DNA of 64,000 bases from Thermothelomyces thermophilus ATCC 42464 (GCF_000226095.1 NC_016472.1:7440001-7504000); one strand, 5' to 3'; positions 9,692 to 21,064 are shown, counted from the stretch's first letter. A program made the numbers and translations. Notes: generated by a model not told the origin, from the sequence alone.

Positions 9692-11881
9692 GATGCGGGC
9701 CAGCTTGAGGACAGGTTTTTTGGCCCGTTCGCGTACCTGCTCACTGCCGGGAGGCGGGGGCAATGGCAGCGGCTTGTTGGGGTTGACCACCGGTCCGCGA
9801 GGGGAGATTGGTGTTGACGTCTGTTGGCTCTGCTGAATTGTCCAGACGACGAGTCAGCCGGTGTTCATTGCACTGCTCAAGTCCCAGAATGAGACATTGA
9901 GCGGCGAGAAGCCATTGAAGATCCGGGTACAAAATAGGGGTCGGGGTCGCATGTCTGCAAGCTCCCCGGAATTTCTCGTACGATTGGTGCAGGAACCATT
10001 GGGGATGCTGCCATGGTCACGCGGGGCTCGCTCGCGGGGGGGGAGGGTTGTTGACGGCACCAGCGAGCAAGGTTCCTCCCGCACCCCGATTACCTTTCAA
10101 GACAGCCAGAGCCTGAACCTACCTTGGCAAGGAGAGATGATACGTAGGTAGGTCAGGTAGGTAAGGTAGGTACTACATACAGTAAGTACCTCGGGCTGTC
10201 TAGGCTTGGCTTTGGCTCGATCCTGCCCCTTGGCTGAGTTGCACGAGCCATCACCCACTGGCAGCGTGTCGCCGCATGATGCGGTTCCATCAAGGGTAAT
10301 TCTGAGTTCATTTGTGGAAAGAGTTTTGAGGGCAAGCGCAAAGATTGAAGATGGCAGCTCTTACCTCGTGCTGAGAGGCTGTTCCCCGCTGAGGTGCTGA
10401 CGATTGTGGCTTCCCCGCAAATCGGTTTCGTAGGCTGTGCAACAAACTTGAATGTTTATTGAAACGTCGTCGCCTTTTGATCTCGCCGTTGGCAATGTCG
10501 CTCGAAACGACAACGGCTCGGCTGCTGCCGCCTTCGTTGTCCTGTTGCAATGAAGCTTTGATCGCGATCTTGACGTCATCTTCGTCCCGCCGTTGTTCGT
10601 TTCCCTTGCGCCGGCGGGGCGATCTCCTCAGTCTCCGAATCGAGAACAGGGCCATCGTTTCTAATTTAAACAGTGCCGGGTGTCTGAGTTCTGATACAGA
10701 GCAACCTCATCAGGCATACGAGCAAACCAGGGAACCCGTTTCCGGCTTGCAGACCGATTGCAGTGGGTGGCAGGTAGCCACTTATGTGCAATTACCTACT
10801 GGAGAAATCCCACTGACTAGAATTGCTCTGATATAAACTCTGACGGGGTTATGGTGGAAGCCTTGCAAGCGGCGCCTGGCTGGGAAGTAGCACCGAACCA
10901 GAACTCGTGTAAGCGACTGCTAGAGGGTGAGGAGAGGATATTTAATCTCGTGCTATGAAAGGCAAAACTCTTGCAACAGCCCAGGGACAAAATCTAGGAA
11001 TGTGAGCTGAGCACGGCGTCCTGTTAGGGACGCGTCGCTTTATGACGGGAGAAACGGGCTGAACATCCAATAATAATGGTGCGTTTTAATCATTCGCATC
11101 CTTTACATGCTATGCTTCTGTTGATGGCGCGCTCGGGACCCTAGTTCTCTAGTGTAGAGGTCGGGCACAGCCTGCATGACGGATGCCAACGCCAACTGGA
11201 ATGTTGGGTGGAGAGCTGTCGCGCCAGAACCTGCCGCTTATCTTGCAAGAACAAAGCGCCATCAGGTTGGTGATGCACTGGTCGAATTGGGGATATAATG
11301 CAGGTCTTGGGCCGGCATCGTGGTGGAGATCTAGTCCCCTTAACTAAGTCGAACCCTCAAAACATCCAATAGCTCACATGTTGTTGGACGAGGTCAAGGT
11401 CTCTTTGTAGTGAATAGCATGTGCCGATAACGTCCAGGTGTTGAGTAGCTGTTGGCTCCGCTTGTGGGGTTGAGGCTAACGATCTTCAGATCCCTCTGCC
11501 ACAGCATGGAGAAACGTCCTCCAGTGGGTAGTGTACTGCCCTTGGCCGGCCCACGACACGGGTAGTTGAAACAGTTTCATGTCCTCCGGCCCTCCGAAAC
11601 ATTCCACTCAGACGCACAGCTGCGTTGTTGTACACAAGGTGTTTTAAATTACCCCGAAATGTGCTGACCGGGACGCTACCGCCTGACCAACCAAAGCTTG
11701 TGGGTCGTTTGGTTGGTGACGACGAGGTGGAATGCGAAATTAAAGCGCTGCAAGCTGGCACTGACAACTGACATGTCGAACCTGCGGGAGTTGGGAGGGC
11801 TGGATGGCCTGCCATTGAGAACGTGATGGAAATTGCCGGGGCTGCTTCCACTCGCGCAAAGCGGTCCGTCACCTTGGATCC
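9692..11881. other. Gene-poor 2.2-kb intergenic region
   Basis: No frame here has convincing coding character. The longest (10459-10836 + and 10308-10655 -) are mirror-image, Arg/Ser-rich and unrecognised. The region holds a GGTAGGTA-type repeat at about 10142-10192. It lies upstream of the large unknown gene and downstream of the roadblock gene, so it contains at least one promoter and one 3' UTR. A non-coding transcript cannot be excluded. Confidence 0.5.
10142..10192. repeat. GGTA-rich short tandem repeat
   Basis: Imperfect GTAGGTAGGT / CAGGTAGGTA units are followed by TACTACATACAGTAAGTACC. The same style of GTA/TAC-rich repeat recurs in several other intergenic regions of this window. 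Confidence 0.6.
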
Positions 11882-12410
11882 TCATGCAGAGGTTTCGTGA
11901 ACTGCAATGAGAAGATATTTAGCATCGGGGACGATGACAAATTCCTGCTTCTTGGTTCGCAGGCGCAGCAATTTCAGTTCGTCCTGCAACATAGCTATCA
12001 GTGCATTGGCCACGGTTGGTTGTAAAGACCCTACTATACCTCCGTATCAAGTTCATGCACAAGATCGCCAGCAGTGCTGACAAAGTTCCATATCATCGAG
12101 GCCAGCTCCTCTGCGCCTTGATCGTGCTTGGCACCGCTCCCGTCGTCCTCCTTATTGAACGACCCGGAGGCGGGCACGGGTGCGCTTGAAGGCTTCGTCG
12201 TCCGTATTGACCCGACCTGGCCACTCGTCTTCAAGATAGCACCCGAGGCTCGGTCGAGCACAATGGTTGCCCGGACACCCGGCTTTTTTGAAAGGCGTCC
12301 CAAGGTCTCCTCAAGCGCATCGGCGCCGGGAACCTGTGCGGTGATGGTTAGATAGACACAGGACTACCGGCTGAGTTGAATGTACGACGCACCAAAGCCG
12401 TATCTGACAT
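11882..12410 (-). CDS. Roadblock/LC7-domain protein (dynein light chain type)
   Basis: Exons 12393-12410 (18 nt), 12040-12333 and 11882-11983 give 137 aa. The fold-defining strands are clear: GVRATIVLDRASGAILKTSG at residues about 22-41, then helix ELASMIWNFVSTAGDLVHELD, then DELKLLRLRTKKQEFVIVPDAKYLLIAVH at the end. Roadblock proteins are small homodimers that sit on the dynein intermediate chain or on GTPase-regulating scaffolds such as Ragulator. This one is longer than the usual roughly 100 aa because a Ser/Pro/Asp-rich loop of about 35 residues is inserted after the first strand pair. The first exon encodes only MSDTAL; the next codon (V) opens exon 2 with frame preserved. It is divergent from ipi1, with about 560 nt between ATGs. 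The family is secure; the dynein versus scaffold role is open. Confidence 0.92.
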
Positions 12411-12423
12411 TGCTGCCTGAATT

Positions 12424-12441
12424 AAAAAAAAAAAAAAAAAA
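12424..12441. repeat. A18 homopolymer
   Basis: Eighteen consecutive A residues lie 14 nt upstream of the roadblock gene start (reading as poly-T toward that gene), within the roadblock/ipi1 divergent promoter. Confidence 0.8.
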
Positions 12442-12970
12442 CCTAAGTTCTTAGTGTGCTTTCAGTTGCATACACTTGACACCTTGAAGCTGGGGCCTTT
12501 GAAAGCAAGGGTTGAGGTTGAATCTCCCAATAGGTGGTGCAGTGAGAGCGAGCGTAATTAGCTTGAACGCACGCCCGATGAGCGCTAGGAGCCAAGCCAG
12601 GAGTGTTAAGTACCTTATTCACTGTGTCGATGAATTGGGTTTGATGGCAAGATGTCGGTGCCTCGCACATGGCAGTTATTCTTTCTTGCTAATTACAGGT
12701 AATCTCTCCACGCCTCGGGTAATATTTCAGTATCATACTACTCCTACTTGAAAATCAGATGTGAGATCCAACAACGTGTACTCATAGTAAGGTTTCGCAT
12801 GGAGACACTGTGAACTACAGCACACCCGGAGAACACCGGTTCTGCCATGCTACACCGCCAAAATTTCCCGCGCTTTCGAGATTCACTAACGCAGACCAAC
12901 CCCCCTGGTCACCGTAACCGCAGAACCTAGCGAATACTCTCTATTATTAGCGATCCATAAGCTAAAAAAG

Positions 12971-14071
12971 ATGGGCTCTAGCAACAAGAAGAAGAAAGAG
13001 AAGAAGAAGGACTTTCAGGTACGATTCTTCTTGTCGTCTATCCAAGCAGATAATAACTAATCTACAACCCAGAAACCCAAGTTGAAAGTTGGGAAACCCA
13101 AGCCAAAGGCTTCAAATTTCACTGATACCAGCTTCAAATCCAAGTGTATGTGCGCCTTTCCCTCGTGTGGTAGAGAATAAACTTGCTAACGAGCGGTAGC
13201 AATTGTGGTCAACCAGCAAACACTTGTGGCCGACGATTTGGAACCAGCGGAGAAGTTTAAGCAAAACCTATCACTTGCCATCACTGCAAAGTCCGACAAC
13301 CAGAGACGGGATGCATTGGCTTACATTACCAACCAACTTACAGCCAATCCTCCAAATAACCCTGTCGGGACTTCAGCGGTTTTGACAAAGTTACTACCCC
13401 TATTGTCTGATGTGTCAGCGTTGGTACGAACCCAGCTTCTCAAAGTTTTGCGGGCTTTGCCCCCAGCAGAGGTCCGGCCCCACGTAGAGAAGATTCTCAT
13501 GTACATCCGGGGCGGGATGACACATCTTTCCAACGACATTCGCAGCGACACTTTGAACGTTTTAGAATGGCTTCTCGAGGTCGCCGGAGACGAGGCGGTC
13601 TCCTGCCCCGGCGGTTGGCTGAAGACACTCAACAGCTTCAGCTCCATGTTGGGCTGGAACCCAAACGTTGGCTCAGCCCTGAACAGCAAGGGGTGGACAT
13701 CTTCCTCCAGAGCGACCCTTGGCACCAAGAAAGGACCCGAAGCACAAGCAAGGCAGATCCAAGTCTTGGCAAAGTTTCTCCAGGTTGGCTTCAAACCGGA
13801 GGCGCCAATGCCGTACAACCCTATGGCATATTGGGACAATATTTACCGTCTCCCGGGTACGCCCAACCCCTTCGCCTATCTCAACCTCTTCGGAACACCT
13901 CGAGACGAGGACAGCGAGATGTATCCCGACCGTGTTTCGCGGCAACGCATATTTGACGCTAAATGGCGAGCGGCCATATCCACGGGGATGGAGAGGGCGA
14001 AGAAGGAGGGCGGTACTGTCGGGAGGGCCGCAGCCACACTGGACAGGGCATTGGCTGCTGGTCTTCAATGA
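12971..14071 (+). CDS. ipi1: Pre-rRNA processing protein Ipi1 (Rix1 complex)
   Basis: Exons 12971-13018, 13073-13145 and 13200-14071 give 330 aa. Ipi1 (human TEX10) is part of the Rix1-Ipi1-Ipi3 complex that acts on pre-60S particles and ITS2 removal in the nucleolus/nucleoplasm. The N-terminus is Lys-rich (MGSSNKKKKEKKKDF), followed by KPKLKVGKPKPKASNFTDTSFKSKSI, the conserved opening of the family. HEAT-like helices follow, including TKLLPLLSDVSALVRTQLLKVLRALP and GGMTHLSNDIRSDTLNVLEWLLE. All introns are short with CTAAC-like branches, and joins restore the conserved order. It is divergent from the roadblock gene and followed on the same strand by the DEAD-box helicase 1.7 kb downstream. 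Confidence 0.95.
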
Positions 14072-15800
14072 GGGGTAACTAGAAAGAGGGTCATGGCGTT
14101 TCGGGCGTTCGGTATGGGTTAGTTGTCATTACGAGGGCGTTTTGTGTTTTGTGAAGGCTCACTGTATGTTTTATCCCCTAGAGTCCTAGAACGAACAGTG
14201 CAGAATGGGGTTCGGGCCCTGCGATCAGTTTAATCCGTCCATGGGCATCGGCTGATCATGTTTTGGCAGCTGGTGCTGTTCCTTTGTTTAACTTAGTGCT
14301 CTCGGTGAGTCTTTCTGGCTTGATTCTAGAACTGTTCCGCCCCGAGATTTCGTGAATGCTTCCCCATAGACGGAAGCACATTCCACGGCCGCATGGTTCG
14401 CTGTTGAAGAATCCTGTCCTTGTTTTAAGGGCGTCCTAGTTCTGGGTGTGAGCGAGATATGAGACCTTGTTGGTCTTGCGTTGATAGACGTCTCCCTGTA
14501 TACCCCCTTTTTTCCCCTCCGTATGGACATCATGTAAGCTAATATTTGACTCAGGAAATGATGACAACATCGCTCGACTTTCATTGCCATCCGGAACCTA
14601 CTTAAGGCGCCCTGCTGAGCCTTTTGTACAAGCTACTAATCCAGATCCATGTCCTCATTCCGCCTACTATTTGTTCGGCCTGTTAATACCGGTTGCCCTC
14701 CTTCCAGTCTACTTCACCAAGTAGCAATCAAGCACATGCACAAGCTTGAGACCCGCTTCAGTCTCCGCCTATGCCTCTATGTACGCAAACCCTATCACTA
14801 TCACGAAGCACCGTGATAGGCCGCCTTAAGTTTCTATTCACGCCTGCTCTGGGTAAAGAGCAAAAGGAACTGATTTCCCAGTCTGATTTGGAGGGTTTCG
14901 TGCCCTGCGTTCACACTAGAAATTCTTCCTTCCTCTCCACCGATTCCTTTCTCCCACTCTTCTTCCTACAATAACCTGCTACCTGCCCGTATTTGGCCGG
15001 TTGCGATCTTCGAGTATATACGTCTCTGCTACCGTCCTCTGTGTATCGACTCGCTCAACAGTTTTGAAGTCAAGGTAAGTAGACACAACGTTTTTTACTC
15101 TGTTTCCCACTTCCTCGTCGACTTGAGAGTTCCGTCAACCCTTCGCAGTTGTCATGCTCTGAGGGGTCAGATCGGTAGAGTCGACAGATTCCGAAATCTC
15201 TCTTTCTGCCTAGACAGGCGCGTCTCTATGAGCGTTTACCGCCATCTTCATCTAGCATTTTAACACTACTTCCCATCCACCCCGTCTGGTCGGTTTTACA
15301 GGTTTGTCTCACTTTCCAGAGGGCCATTCAGCTTCAAGCCACTAGGTGGCAGTTTCCTGTTCACTACAGTGGTTGCTCTCGGCTGATGCGATTCTACAAT
15401 TGCTATTGCAAGACGACCTGGCAGTCGTGCCTTCCTCCAGGGAACTCTGGATGTCTCTTGTCAAGGCAGCCGCTTCAACGCTGTTCTTCTGCCCTTCGAG
15501 TCTCCCTTCCTGGTCTTCCTTTTCCCTTTTCCATTCTCTCCTTCCCATTTTCGGTTACGATTCAATTTCAAACTCGAGTACCCTCAATCTGCTCTCGTCT
15601 GAGAACGTCAAGCCTCGAGATAGAGACAAGTATCTTCAGCAAGGTAGAGCTCCTCCTTCTTATGGGCAAATTTCGGAGGCTCCTTCTCGTCGGCGATTCC
15701 CGAGAGACTGTTTATCACCAGCTTGATCCCAGTTCTATTTTGTCGCGCATGGTTGTTGGACACTGCCTGACTGTTTATTTTGACACAGAACTCGATCATC
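14072..15800 (+). promoter_or_regulatory. Long 5' region of the DEAD-box helicase with probable UTR intron
   Basis: About 1.7 kb lacks a credible protein gene. A TATATA at 15015-15020 is followed some 55 nt later by an excellent splice donor (CAAG/GTAAGT, donor at 15075). A clean acceptor (TTGACACAG at 15781-15788) sits just 12 nt before the helicase ATG at 15801. I infer a short first exon and a 5'-UTR intron of up to about 714 nt, possibly spliced in steps because other acceptor-like and donor-like sites lie between. A 178-codon ATG frame (15386-15922) crosses the helicase start in another frame and would block it if the region stayed unspliced. Confidence 0.55.
15015..15020 (+). promoter_or_regulatory. 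Candidate TATA element for the helicase gene
   Basis: TATATA lies 55-60 nt before a strong GTAAGT donor in the inferred first non-coding exon. The assignment rests on position only. Confidence 0.35.
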
Positions 15801-17768
15801 ATGGCGGACAACAGCTGGAATGTCCCTGCCTCGAGCGACCAACCGGGCGATGCCAATGTCGCTCAAGACGCTGGTGTCTTTGGCACCACTCAGCTCAAGG
15901 AGACTTTGCCTACCAACGGTAGCAAGAAGACCGAGACCCCTGCCGGTTGGGTTCAGCCCACTGCCTACGACTACACCGCGTATGGCAGAGACTCGGGCCA
16001 CGAGTGGGACAGCAACGCCCGCGTCTATGAGTGGGATGGCGAAGATGGCGACATCGGTCCCGAGGTTCCAGCTCTAGAGGTTGAGCTGTTCGGTGAGCCG
16101 GGCAAGCGCAACAATCGTGGCATCGACTTCAGCACGTAAGTTCACTGTCTGTTTCTCCAAATAGTTCAGCATGTTAACGACGTGTCAGGATTGCCCAGAT
16201 CGAGCTGATCCAGGAAGGCCCGGTCCGAATCGAACCCATCAAGACTTTTGAGGATGCTGGTCTACACCCGGCCATGCTCAAGAATGTCCAGCTGGCAGGT
16301 TATGAAACGCCGACTCCTATTCAGCGATACTGCCTCCCAGCCATTCATCTTGGCTATGATGTGATTGGAATTGCGCAGACCGGTGCGTAACTTAATGTGC
16401 GCCTGATCTTATCCTTGTCACTTACCAGCCCCCCAGGTTCCGGCAAGACAGCTGCCTATCTGGTTCCCATCCTCAATAAACTAATGGGCAAGGCCAAAAA
16501 GCTTGCGGCTCCTCGTCCCAACCCCGCCACCTTTCAGGAAGGCGTTGATCAGCGTGTTCGGGCCGAGCCTCTCGTGGTCATTGTCTGCCCCACGCGTGAG
16601 CTCGCGGTGCAGATATTCAACGAAGCGCGAAAGTTCTGCTACCGCACCATGCTACGTCCCTGTGTCGTCTACGGCGGCGCTGCCGTTCGGGACCAGGAAG
16701 GCCAGCTCCAGAAGGGTTGTGACGTGCTGATTGCCACCCCTGGTCGTCTTGTTCACTTTATGAATAAGCCTGACGTTTTGACACTCCGCCGCGTGCGGTA
16801 TATGGTCATCGACGAGGCCGACGAGATGCTCACGGACGATTGGAAAGATGAACTGACCACCATTATGTCTGGCGGCGGTAAGCTCTTGTGTCGAATTCAC
16901 ATGGTATCATGGTCTAACTTTGCCAACAGAGCAGGAAGAAGACAACATCAACTACATGCTCTTCTCTGCCACCTTCCCCAGAGCCGCTCGGGAGCTCGCC
17001 ACGGCTCATCTGGCAGAGACTCATGTTCGCTTCCGCGTCGGTCGTGCTGGCAGCACTCACGCCAACATCAAGCAGTCCATCATCTATGTTGATCCGTCTC
17101 TCAAGAAACAGGCGTTGATCGACTTAATCACGTCTCTGCCGCCCACGCGCACCATTGTTTTTGTCAACTCGAAGCGTACGGCTGAAGAGGTTGATGATTT
17201 TCTCTACAAGGAGCAGATGCCGTGCACCTCGATGCACAGCGACCGCAACCAGCGCGAGCGTGAAGCTTCCATGCGTGGCTTCAGAAGCGGCCAATGGCCC
17301 ATTTTGATCACCACTGGTGTCACAGCTCGAGGCATTGATGTGCGCAATGTCATGCACGTCATCAACTACGATCTTCCTTCGATGGATCATGGCGGTATTG
17401 AGGAGTACACTCATCGCATTGGTAAGCGTTTTGTGTTCGAGTTCCCCTCTTACAACTGGTGTCTAACATCAAAAGGTCGGACTGGCCGCATTGGTCACCG
17501 CGGTCTGGCGTCGTCTTTCTATTCTGATCGCGATGAGCCGATTGCACCGCTGCTTACGCGCACCCTTATGGAGACGAACCAGGAGATTCCAGAGTTTCTG
17601 CAGCCGTATGTGCCCGAGGGCGTGACAGCAGATAATCTCGGATTCGAAGCAGATTCGGACTCTGGGGAGGCCGTGGGTGGTGGCGACGACGATACTGGCA
17701 ACACTGCTGGTGATGATGCTGGCACCGACGTTGGTGGTTGGGGTGCCGGCACCGCCCCTGTCCCCTAG
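15801..17768 (+). CDS. DEAD-box RNA helicase, Ded1/DDX3-related
   Basis: Five exons (15801-16135, 16189-16382, 16437-16877, 16930-17421, 17476-17768) give 584 aa. All helicase motifs are present in order: Q-motif region (FEDAGLHP...GYETPTPIQ), Walker A AQTGSGKT at 174-181, PTRELA, TPGR, DEAD at about 302-305, SAT, then TTGVTARGIDVRNV and HRIGRTGR. The enzyme should unwind RNA duplexes with ATP. The closest named relatives are Ded1/DDX3/Vasa, but this protein differs: the N-terminus is Trp/Tyr/Asp-rich (GWVQPTAYDYTAYG), there are no RGG tails, motif II continues DEADEM rather than the usual DEADRM, and the C-tail is acidic/Gly-rich ending GWGAGTAPVP. It may be a filamentous-fungal paralogue rather than Ded1 itself. 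The gene ends tail-to-tail with the acetyl-CoA transporter gene. Confidence 0.93.
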
Positions 17769-18262
17769 TAAGGCAAAAGCTCCAGCTCACCTGAGCCACC
17801 GTCATGCGATGGACAGCAATGAGATGGCGGCTGAGGATCTTTTTGCGCGGATTTACCATGCAGAGTTGAATGAGGAGATTCAGGAGTTTTGAAGATTTGA
17901 GGTCCTCGTGACCGGGGCGAAATTAGTGGGAGAATGAGGTTTCGCAGCGTAGTCGCAATATAAGCCCGTCGCCCATCTGTCCTTCCGGTGCCCACTTGAT
18001 GTCTCGTGAACGGACGTAGGATCTATGACATGGCTGCCTCTGATGTAGCGCTGCCGAAGTAGTGGAGATGTAGCTTCGCTCAAGATCAACAGCACACCCA
18101 GATGCCAGCAGCTCTTGGACCCAACGATCGACAGAGAACAAGAAACGCCGCGTAAGTTTGCACGGATTTGCATTTCTCTATTAACACCAAAGTTTTCCGA
18201 GTTACATCTGGCATACCCAAGCCCTTCAGAAAATCGAGGTGCCGAGAACGGACAACAAGATC

Positions 18263-19996
18263 TCAATACTTGGACGACGAAGGCGAGAGCCGCCAAGCAC
18301 GGAGCGGCAGGGCCTGGAGCTGCAGCACCTTGGGGCGGATAAACAAGACGAAGGTGACGAGGCCGACGAGGACGCAGAGGACGTTGACGATATAGTAGCC
18401 GTCGCGCTGCATCTCGCAGACGCCGCCGTCCGCCAGGCAGCGCTCCTTGTCGGCCTGGACGGCGCAGCTGAAGGGCGCGGCGAACTTGGAATCCGCCGCC
18501 TTGGGGACGCAAGTGGCGCTCGTGAAGGCGTCGACCATGCGCAGCACAAAGAAGCGCGGGAAGGTGCCGCCTAGGTTGGAGACCGTGGCGAGGAGGGTCA
18601 TGTAGGTGCCGCCGATGACCGGGTCGGCGATGCGGGCGTGGAAGGCGGCGACGGCGACGAACATGATGGTGTTGGTGAAGGTCGAGAGGACGTGCTGCGC
18701 CATGACGGCGAGCAGGTACCAGGCGGGGATGCCGCCGCTGCTGCTGGCCGTCGCCGTCGGGGGAAAGATGGAGACGGTGAACTGGGCCGCGACGGCGGCG
18801 GCGAGCCGGCCGGCGAAGCCCCAGCACCAGAGGCGCATGGGGGTGTATTCTTGGGACCACTTGCCCGCGTAGTAGCCCAGGCCGATCTCGAAGGGGAAGT
18901 CGATGAGCACGGTGAGGGCCATGTTCTCGGTGCCGAAGCCCTTGTCGAGGAGCTTGAGGCTCGTGGCGGCGTCGTTGGCTTGGAAGCCGATCTTGGCGAT
19001 GAGGTGGACGATGATGATGGCCTGGATGTTCTTGAGCTTGAGCACGCCCCACATGATCTTGTAGACGTCCCAGATGCCGTCCTCGTTCTTGGTCCTCTCC
19101 TCGCGCTTGAGGAGGGCCAGGCCGGCGGTCACGAGGATGTACGCCCAGCCGGCAAAGGTGAGGTAACCGCCCAGGCTGATCAGGCCGTAGTCGAGCGGCT
19201 CGGTGCGGAACCAGCGGTTGGCGAAGTCCTTGGAGTTGAGGGCCAGGAAGACGGTGTAGGAGAGGAACTGGCCGGCGGTCAGGCCGACCGTCTGCGCGGT
19301 AGACGCGTACGAGATGTTGCCCGGGGTGAGGAGGGTGAGCGCCCATCCGTCGACGGCGATGTCCTGGGTGGCACACATGAGCACCAGGAAGAACCACCAG
19401 CCGGTAAAGCCCCAGACGGTGGGACCGCCGGGCTTGCCCATCGTCTCCATCATGTCCTCGACCACCGAGCCCAGGTAGAGCATGCCAATACCGGAGAGCA
19501 ACTGGATCGGGAGGATCCAGCTCTTCCTCCTGCCGAGTTTGGGACTCCATACCGCATCCACAATGGGGCTCCAGAAGAGCTTGAGAGAGTAGGGGTACGA
19601 TGCTAAGCTGAAGACGCCAATCTCGCTATACGACAGGTGGTTCTTGAGGAGGAATGGAACAGATCCGGTCGCAAGACCGAGGGGAATGCCCTGGAGGAAG
19701 TATAGGAGGACCAGCAAGCCGAAGTTCCTCTGATCCCTCTTTGGCAGGTCGAAGAAGCCATGGTCGTTGACGGTGGGCGTCTGGGGGACGGGGTTATCGA
19801 GAGAGAAGGATTCGCGCGCCACCAGGTTCTTGGTAGCGCCGGTTGGGGTCGAGGTCTCGTGCGAAATGTTGCGCCGCTGCAGTTCGACGTTGGTATTCAT
19901 CCTAGCGAGATTGCCGTTGGCCTTTCTCCCGGAGGAGCGCCCGAGGGAACCGTTTGGAGTGGTCGGCGATCTCGAGCGGCGGGATTTGGCACCCAT
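18263..19996 (-). CDS. Acetyl-CoA transporter, SLC33A1/AT-1 family
   Basis: This is a single-exon gene of 577 aa. The first 80 residues are Ser/Asn/Arg-rich and cytosolic, followed by about a dozen hydrophobic helices. Family landmarks include DQRNFGLLVLLYFLQGIPLGL, SVPFLLKN, SLASYPYSLKLFWSPIVD and GRRKSWILPIQ, then TQDIAVDGWALTLL, AKIGFQANDAATSLKLL and late GGTYMTLLATVSNLGGTFPRF. SLC33A1 carries acetyl-CoA into the ER lumen for protein acetylation, and fungal members are assigned by similarity. Cys pairs in the last luminal loop (SATCVPKAAD, CAVQADKERCLADGGVCEM) are also typical. It is divergent from the CENP-O gene with about 1 kb between. The absence of introns in a gene this long contrasts with its neighbours. 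Confidence 0.95.
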   Translation of the reverse strand: MGAKSRRSRSPTTPNGSLGRSSGRKANGNLARMNTNVELQRRNISHETSTPTGATKNLVARESFSLDNPVPQTPTVNDHGFFDLPKRDQRNFGLLVLLYFLQGIPLGLATGSVPFLLKNHLSYSEIGVFSLASYPYSLKLFWSPIVDAVWSPKLGRRKSWILPIQLLSGIGMLYLGSVVEDMMETMGKPGGPTVWGFTGWWFFLVLMCATQDIAVDGWALTLLTPGNISYASTAQTVGLTAGQFLSYTVFLALNSKDFANRWFRTEPLDYGLISLGGYLTFAGWAYILVTAGLALLKREERTKNEDGIWDVYKIMWGVLKLKNIQAIIIVHLIAKIGFQANDAATSLKLLDKGFGTENMALTVLIDFPFEIGLGYYAGKWSQEYTPMRLWCWGFAGRLAAAVAAQFTVSIFPPTATASSSGGIPAWYLLAVMAQHVLSTFTNTIMFVAVAAFHARIADPVIGGTYMTLLATVSNLGGTFPRFFVLRMVDAFTSATCVPKAADSKFAAPFSCAVQADKERCLADGGVCEMQRDGYYIVNVLCVLVGLVTFVLFIRPKVLQLQALPLRAWRLSPSSSKY

Positions 19997-21064
19997 AGGA
20001 AAGTACCTGACGTATCACAAGGCAGGTCGGTGGCGTTCTGAGGTGTGCGATGTTTCACGCTGTCGTTTTTTTTGGGGGGTGGGAGGGGGAGGGACCGGGG
20101 AGGAAGCGAGGGGTTGCGATTTGCGATTGGGAGATCTGGGGGCGCTCTCGGTCACTAGAGGTTGCGCAGGGCGGAATGTTGGAAAGAAAAACGGAGTCCA
20201 CGGAAATCGGAGTTAACGAGAGACTAGAAAGGCTGGATTTGGAGAATGAAGGTGGCTTTTTTTTAACCCGGAGACTGCCGGGTGTCGACAGTGAGGCGTT
20301 GAGAATATCCAAAGGCCAGCACCGAGTCTCGGCCACGTCGCTTGGACCTGGAGAATTTACTTGTATGTAATCCGTACAGTGTCTTCGAGTTGTAGTAAGC
20401 AGGGGCCTTAGTGTAATTGGTGGGGCGCCGGGGATCCTCGAGGCTATCTGCAACGGTGGCCTCTGCACGTGGCGAGGTTCAAGACTTCGCCATGGGAAAC
20501 CATCGACCAGCGACTTGGTGACAATAATGTTCAAAATGCCGTCACAGGACGGAGGCGATTCCTGCAACAGTTCGCCTGTACCAGTGGCTCCTAACCGTAA
20601 CTCTTTCTTCCAAACTAGCTGTTCTTCAAAGTTTTGGCGCTCCGTTGCCGCGTTCAGGTTGCCGGATCGGGAAAGGAAGTAGTGGGGCCGACCCAGGGAG
20701 CCAAGGCGGCACCCAGCCTGGCCGAGAGCCGGCCTTGCCTGCCCTGCCCGCGCCAAGCTTTAGCTTCACATGGCTGCATGGGCTTGGTTCACTCAAGGAA
20801 ATCGTCATCCGTACTCCGTACTGTACATACAGTACTAGTAATCCGTAAACAAAACACCAAGTCTCTTGAACATAATTTATTCACGACGACATATCCGGCA
20901 ATCCAAACTCGGAAGAGGCGGTTCATTCTTGATTGTGACAATCCACTTGGGAAGAGTCTGGAGCTTTTACCTCGACGACGAGGCCATCTCCCACCCCCAA
21001 ACCTCTTCGAAACAATTTAATGGTGAAGACGCGTAACACCAGCTCTTGAAACACCCCGTTCATC
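19997..21064. other. Divergent spacer between transporter and CENP-O genes
   Basis: About 1.07 kb lack a recognisable gene. A - strand frame at 20055-20756 is compositionally biased and unrecognised. A CCGTACTCCGTACTGTAC-type repeat lies at about 20810-20846. Confidence 0.45.

Noticed and set aside
15386-15922. 178-codon ATG frame before the helicase
   Set aside because: It overlaps the helicase start in another frame, has no family resemblance, and probably lies in an intron. It is kept only as a point about the leader.
17677-17892. Possible extra exon after the helicase stop
   Set aside because: The frame is different from the helicase, has no splice support, and the protein already has a complete motif set and tail.
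18638-19606. 322-codon open frame on the + strand
   Set aside because: It is antisense to the single-exon acetyl-CoA transporter and rich in Glu/Gly/Val repeats typical of mirrored codons.
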